Assembly (NCBI GenBank): GCA_003598175.1
Contig: QZKN01000016.1
Location: 1 to 64,000, forward strand
Direction: 5' to 3'
Length of the DNA: 64,000 nucleotides
Source: Candidatus Omnitrophota bacterium
GTDB taxonomy: Bacteria > Hinthialibacterota > Hinthialibacteria > Hinthialibacterales > Hinthialibacteraceae
Shown in pieces: positions 60,233 to 64,000 of the stretch (within the stretch, counting starts at the first letter, position 1; each line of letters begins with the position of its first letter). Made by a program: the position numbers and the translations under genes. The notes below the pieces were generated by a model. It was not told the origin of the DNA. It worked only from the letters and a program-made list of their open reading frames with translations, and did not search any database.

Positions 60233-61558
60233 TCAACCCGGCCAGCGTAACAATAGAATTTCTTCTCGCAGTTGTTTTTTCGTCGCAGTGGCCAAACGAG
60301 TGCGAAATAGTTTTATTTCAATCAACTTATATCCCAGCGATTGCGCCAATTCCGCCAGAATCTTCCCTGTGCGGATCATAATCTGCAAATAAGAAGCCTG
60401 GTCCCCAACAACATAAGCTAATTGTGCACCTGGCCGCAATACTTTACGCAATTCGGCAAAATGGCGAGCCATGCCGCCAAAATACAATTTTGTCACACGA
60501 TGATAAAGCCTTTCGAATCCGGACGTTTTCCCCAATTCGATGCGCCGCTTCTCTATCGCTTCCGCTATCCGTTGAATTTCCTCGTTTTGACTGACCCATC
60601 GATCATCGTCGTCATCTTTATACACACCGCGGGTATTCGATCGCAATAATTGTTTTTTCAGCGCACGCAACTCATCCTTATTTTTAATAAATCCCAGCAA
60701 AACTGATTCCAGCCGCGTCGTTCGCGTGTAATCCTTCTCGTTGGGATAAGGCGGCGAAGTGATCACCGCATCGATCGAATTCGGTTCGATGTTTTGATCC
60801 ATCGTTCTTGAATCCGCGCAAAAGACGTTCGAGGAAATCTTTTGCAATGGTCGAAGAACGTACAAACTTTCCGCCATACGATTCATTTCCGATAACCATG
60901 CGGGAATCACTGCTACATCCATTTTGGCGCGCCCTACTCCCACTTCCGGCCCAAAATGCAAATTGCCGATGGAAGAAACCAACGCTTTTGCCAAAGCCAG
61001 GCGCTCGTGATCGTGATAGGTTTTATGGCGATATTCATCCAGACAGTCGAGCAAAACCAGCGTTTTATGCAGCGGAAGAGGACTGATGGAATTTTTTAAT
61101 AGCAATTTTTCGACTTCGGGTGTTAGAACCCGCAGGGATGGTGTTGTCTTATTTTTTTCATGTTTGTTGGATATGGATTCATCCTCGATTCCCGCTTCCG
61201 CGAGGATTTGATACGCTTTTTCGGCTACTATATTCGCATGTTTCAATAATCCGGACGAATTCGGGCTCCAATCCGTTTTCACACGGCTGGCAAAAAAGGC
61301 CATTGGATTGGCTTCGAAACCAACGCATGGAATCCCTATTTTTTTGGATTCCACCAATGTGGTTCCTGTGCCGCAAAACGGATCAAAAACACACTGATTG
61401 TTCTTCAAACCAAATTGGCATATATACTCTCGAACGAAATGCGGGGGAAACGAAAGCACAAAACGATACCAGTCATGCACAAAAGAGTCTTCCGGATTTA
61501 ATTTATTCATTCCGGAATTGCGATTTTTACGAATGGAGAAAGTCGGGTTATCGGGCAT
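60233..61558 (-). CDS. DNA methyltransferase (N4-cytosine / N6-adenine type)
   Basis: A 441-residue adenosylmethionine-dependent DNA methyltransferase. Motif I is VFDPFCGTGTT (about 57-67), followed by the Glu of VGFEANP; the catalytic motif IV TSPPY (267-271) comes after ~200 residues, and YVVGDQASYLQ plus ELAQSLGYKLIEIKLFRTRL close the fold. TSPPY rather than DPPY favours N4-cytosine. No restriction endonuclease or specificity gene is adjacent, so it looks solitary. The ATG at 61558 lies within the tctA 3' end (ATGCCCGATAA), suggesting translational coupling; an internal ATG at 61510 is an alternative. Confidence 0.82.
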   Translation of the reverse strand: MPDNPTFSIRKNRNSGMNKLNPEDSFVHDWYRFVLSFPPHFVREYICQFGLKNNQCVFDPFCGTGTTLVESKKIGIPCVGFEANPMAFFASRVKTDWSPNSSGLLKHANIVAEKAYQILAEAGIEDESISNKHEKNKTTPSLRVLTPEVEKLLLKNSISPLPLHKTLVLLDCLDEYRHKTYHDHERLALAKALVSSIGNLHFGPEVGVGRAKMDVAVIPAWLSEMNRMAESLYVLRPLQKISSNVFCADSRTMDQNIEPNSIDAVITSPPYPNEKDYTRTTRLESVLLGFIKNKDELRALKKQLLRSNTRGVYKDDDDDRWVSQNEEIQRIAEAIEKRRIELGKTSGFERLYHRVTKLYFGGMARHFAELRKVLRPGAQLAYVVGDQASYLQIMIRTGKILAELAQSLGYKLIEIKLFRTRLATATKKQLREEILLLRWPG

Positions 61559-63047
61559 CGGAAACCGCCGTACCGCTTTTCATGCTGCTCCGCAATCCAA
61601 AAATCACCGTTCCGATGGCAAATAACAAAAGAACCGCCGTGATCGGGCGGGTAAAGAACATCATGACGCTTGCATCGGGCAAAAGCAGCGCGCGGCGGAG
61701 GTTGCTTTCCGCCATCGGACCGAGAATCAAGGCGAGTACGATCGGCGCGGCGGGATAATCCCATTTTCGCATTGCAAATCCGACGACGCCCATGACGATG
61801 GCCACCGCCACGTCGAACAGGCTTTGCCGCATGGCATACGCGCCAATCACGCTCAGCACGCAAATGACGGGCAATAGTATTTTCTTATCGATACTGACGA
61901 TTTTGGCGATATATTTCGCAGAAACGAAACCGACGAAAATCATCACGATATTTGCCAAAATCATGCTGGCGAAGAAGGGATACACCACATCCAAATGATC
62001 TTTAAACAGCAACGGGCCGGGTTGAAGCCCTTGTATCGTCAAAGCGCCCAACATGATCGCCGTCACCGCGTCGCCGGGAATGCCGAGCGTGAGCATGGGA
62101 ATCATCGCGCCGCCGGTCGCACCGCTTTTGCACGCTTCCGGCCCTAAAATCCCTTCGGGGATGCCGGTTCCGAATTTTTCCGGATGCCTGGAAGAACGCT
62201 TGGCCTCGTTCAATCCGATAAACGCGGCGATATCACATCCCGCGCCGGGCAAACTACCGACGAACGTGCCCATCAAAGCGGTTCGCACGATCAGAAACCA
62301 ATGCTTCAACATGCCGCCGATGCGGGGAATCATATTTTTCAGCGCGGGTTGTTCGAATTTTCCTTGCGTCAGAATGGAAATATCCATAAAAACCTGCGAA
62401 AAGGCAAACAGGCCGATCAAAGCGGGAATAAAACTGACTCCATCCAACAGTCCCGGCATTCCGAACGTATAGCGCGGCACTCCCGAAACCGGATCGAAAC
62501 CGACGGTCGCCAACAGCAAGCCGAATATGCCGGAAATCATGCCTTTCAGCACATTGCCGCCGGAAATGGAAGCGATCATACTCAAGCCGAACACCGCCAG
62601 CGCAAAATATTCGGCATAACTGAACCGTTCCGCAAAATGAGAAATGACCGGACTGAGAAAAATCATGATCGCGCAGCTGATCATCCCCCCGCAAAAACTG
62701 CCGAATGTGACCAATCCCAACGCTTCCCCCGCATTTCCGGCCTGGCACATGGGAAATCCGTCCATCAAGGTGGCGGCGGATGCGGGCGTGCCGGGCGTGC
62801 GAATTAAAACCGCGGGGATGGAGCCGCCAAAAATCGCTCCGATATAGATGCCGATCAACATCGACATACTCGCCGCGGCGGACATTTGCGCGCCGATGGT
62901 GAATGGCAGCAGCAACGCCACCCCCATCGTTGCCGTCAAACCCGGCAGCGCGCCGATGAGGATCCCCAGCGTGACGCCGATGAAGAGAACCAGGAAATTA
63001 CCAAACTCAAGCGCGACTTGAAATCCTTGAAAAATGGAAGGCTCCAT
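61548..63047 (-). CDS. tctA: Tripartite tricarboxylate transporter, large membrane subunit TctA
   Basis: The ~500-residue, ~12-helix permease of a TTT transporter, which imports carboxylates (citrate and others) with a binding protein, driven by an ion gradient. Family signatures: LGILIGALPGLTATMGVALLLPFT, IGAIFGGSIPAVLIRTPGTPASAAT, and the second copy GTFVGSLPGAGCDIAAFIG, IPMLTLGIPGDAVTAIML. The two Gly-Pro-Gly-rich motifs come from the internal duplication typical of TctA. ATG at 63047 with AAAGGAAAAT upstream; 10 bp after tctB. Confidence 0.95.
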   Translation of the reverse strand: MEPSIFQGFQVALEFGNFLVLFIGVTLGILIGALPGLTATMGVALLLPFTIGAQMSAAASMSMLIGIYIGAIFGGSIPAVLIRTPGTPASAATLMDGFPMCQAGNAGEALGLVTFGSFCGGMISCAIMIFLSPVISHFAERFSYAEYFALAVFGLSMIASISGGNVLKGMISGIFGLLLATVGFDPVSGVPRYTFGMPGLLDGVSFIPALIGLFAFSQVFMDISILTQGKFEQPALKNMIPRIGGMLKHWFLIVRTALMGTFVGSLPGAGCDIAAFIGLNEAKRSSRHPEKFGTGIPEGILGPEACKSGATGGAMIPMLTLGIPGDAVTAIMLGALTIQGLQPGPLLFKDHLDVVYPFFASMILANIVMIFVGFVSAKYIAKIVSIDKKILLPVICVLSVIGAYAMRQSLFDVAVAIVMGVVGFAMRKWDYPAAPIVLALILGPMAESNLRRALLLPDASVMMFFTRPITAVLLLFAIGTVIFGLRSSMKSGTAVSDAR

Positions 63048-63057
63048 CAATTTTCCT

Positions 63058-63540
63058 TTATATTCTTAACTCGAAAACCGGCAGCGGCACGTTCAAAATT
63101 CGTTCAAACACGAGGTAAAGCAATAATGGCAGGCCGATCGACCAGCAGGCGATTTTCAACACATTTCGTTCGCCCAACAGCAACATCATGAATACCAGAA
63201 AGGCAATTGACGGCCCGATGTAACCCAGAAAATACATGACGGCCCAATAGACAATCAATCCGGCAATGCAAAGAACGATTTTCCGAAACGCCGGTTTTGT
63301 CGTTTCCGTACTTTCCGAACAGGATTCCGCCAATTCTTGAGGCGAACAGGATTTGACAAGGGAAAGAACAATCGAAACCAAACTGAAGAGGATCAATACA
63401 GCCGAAAGGACCTGCGGAAAGAATGTCGGCCCCACGCCGTCCGTCTGTGTATGATACACGCCGGCTTGATAAAAGGTAAAACTTCCAAATAGGATTAATA
63501 GTATGCCAATGATCAATTCGCCGGATAGGATTTTCTGCAT
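63058..63540 (-). CDS. tctB: Tripartite tricarboxylate transporter, small membrane subunit TctB
   Basis: A 160-residue membrane protein with four hydrophobic segments: GELIIGILLILFGSFTFYQAG, FPQVLSAVLILFSLVSIVLSLV, IVLCIAGLIVYWAVMYFLGYIGPSIAFLVFMMLLLG (two) read in sequence. The GxGPxFFPxxL phrase after the first helix is the TctB signature. It lies between tctC and tctA in the standard order. Confidence 0.92.
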   Translation of the reverse strand: MQKILSGELIIGILLILFGSFTFYQAGVYHTQTDGVGPTFFPQVLSAVLILFSLVSIVLSLVKSCSPQELAESCSESTETTKPAFRKIVLCIAGLIVYWAVMYFLGYIGPSIAFLVFMMLLLGERNVLKIACWSIGLPLLLYLVFERILNVPLPVFELRI

Positions 63541-63557
63541 GAGCGCCTTCTAAAATC

Positions 63558-63585
63558 AGGGTTTAGGGTATAGGGTTTAGGGTAT
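63558..63585 (+). repeat. Two tandem 14-bp repeats between tctC and tctB
   Basis: AGGGTTTAGGGTAT occurs twice in direct succession in the 91-bp gap between the binding-protein gene and tctB. The unit itself holds two AGGGT(T/A)T-like halves. Its role, if any, is unknown. Confidence 0.8.
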
Positions 63586-63631
63586 AAGGTGATTTGCATC
63601 GACCAATTTTAAATCCTTTGTCCATGCGGTT

Positions 63632-64000
63632 CTATCCATTGTCACTGACCATTTCGGTTGCCGCTATTTCTTGTTGCTTCAGAAATTCTTGAAAATCGCT
63701 GGCGTTGCGGTATTGCAGGCCTAAATAGGCTTGTTTTGCCGCTTCCTGAAAGGCAGGGGAATCGTACACTTTTTTGCATCCTTCCTCCAATGTTGCGACG
63801 ATCTCGTCCGGCGTGTGTTTCGGCGCCGCCAATCCTCGCCAAGTGCCATGCACGACATTCACGCCTTGCTCCACCACCGTCGGCACTTCCGCAAAATCCG
63901 CCATCCGCTCTTTTGACATGATTCCCAGAATTTTCAACCGGCCGACTTCGACGTGCTGCCGCACTTCCGCGGGGCTGACCGCGACCGCGTCGATGTGCCC
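63632..64000 (-). CDS. tctC: Tripartite tricarboxylate transporter binding protein TctC (5' partial)
   Basis: The C-terminal ~122 residues of a TctC/Bug-type periplasmic solute-binding protein; the frame is open to the window edge. It shows GHIDAVAVSPAEVRQHVEVGRLKILGIMS, then ERMADFAEVPTVVEQGV, WRGLAAPKHTPDEIV and SDFQEFLKQQ at the end, read in pieces; all are family hallmarks. It is the first gene of the tctCBA operon; the 5' end lies outside the window. Confidence 0.93.
   Translation of the reverse strand, partial: GHIDAVAVSPAEVRQHVEVGRLKILGIMSKERMADFAEVPTVVEQGVNVVHGTWRGLAAPKHTPDEIVATLEEGCKKVYDSPAFQEAAKQAYLGLQYRNASDFQEFLKQQEIAATEMVSDNG

Noticed and set aside
63558-63585. Telomere-like TTTAGGG repeats
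   Set aside because: Only two 14-bp units inside an operon; a chance likeness to plant telomere repeats, not a chromosome end.

Overview
The window looks like a chromosomal segment of an uncultivated, free-living Gram-negative bacterium. The signs are many Sec signal peptides, LolA-like and periplasmic proteins, stand-alone GFTLIE-type prepilins, very large secreted proteins with Thr-Pro-rich linkers, DUF1573, PPC and NHL domains, and sulfated/amino-sugar glycan enzymes. This mix is typical of planctomycete-like and candidate-phylum bacteria (Hydrogenedentota/Sumerlaeota/Poribacteria style). That placement is inference; no rRNA, tRNA or other phylogenetic marker is present.

Layout. 0-5 kb: the end of a peptide-binding protein, a sensor kinase, a lone receiver, a receiver-kinase hybrid and a prepilin. 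4.7-25 kb: mostly secreted enzymes (glycerophosphodiesterase, DPP-IV-like peptidase, amidohydrolase, CocE-type hydrolase, two serine beta-lactamase-like hydrolases), a giant propeller sensor kinase, an FmdB zinc ribbon and a fused membrane/spermidine-synthase protein. 25-26 kb: a DinJ/YafQ toxin-antitoxin pair lying between two 147-bp copies of the 3' end of the preceding hydrolase gene. 26-34 kb: GH20 and GH89 hexosaminidases, CreD and a metallophosphoesterase. 34-44 kb: a PPC-repeat protein and a 2098-residue NHL/PPC/subtilisin protein. 44.5-48 kb: a binding protein made of two fused copies and a secreted unknown.

48.2-53.9 kb is the most unusual part. A prepilin gene is split, and its two halves join perfectly in frame if the 5105 bp between two TTTACTG copies are removed. 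The intervening DNA is visibly AT-richer. It carries a response regulator and a three-gene operon on the minus strand: a Cys-rich protein with a Sec signal peptide followed by a canonical double-glycine leader, a secreted LolA-like protein, and a secreted C39-like cysteine peptidase fused to a DUF1573 domain. I read this as a candidate undescribed system in which Sec exports a GG-leader precursor and a periplasmic C39 enzyme, not an ABC transporter, removes the leader.

53.9-58.4 kb: a regulatory PTS operon (hpf, ptsN, hprK, ptsH, ptsI and a DUF167 gene) without any sugar permease. 59-64 kb: a two-domain secreted protein, a DNA methyltransferase overlapping tctA, and a tripartite tricarboxylate transporter tctC-tctB-tctA that runs off the end.

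Two patterns cut across the window. Several otherwise unrelated secreted proteins end in the same short tail, roughly (V/I/A)-(S/E/D)-(N/H)-(W/F)-x-(L/I)-(Y/H/L). Intergenic regions contain a family of palindromic elements, with a conserved arm bearing a covarying hairpin and exchangeable palindromic cores.
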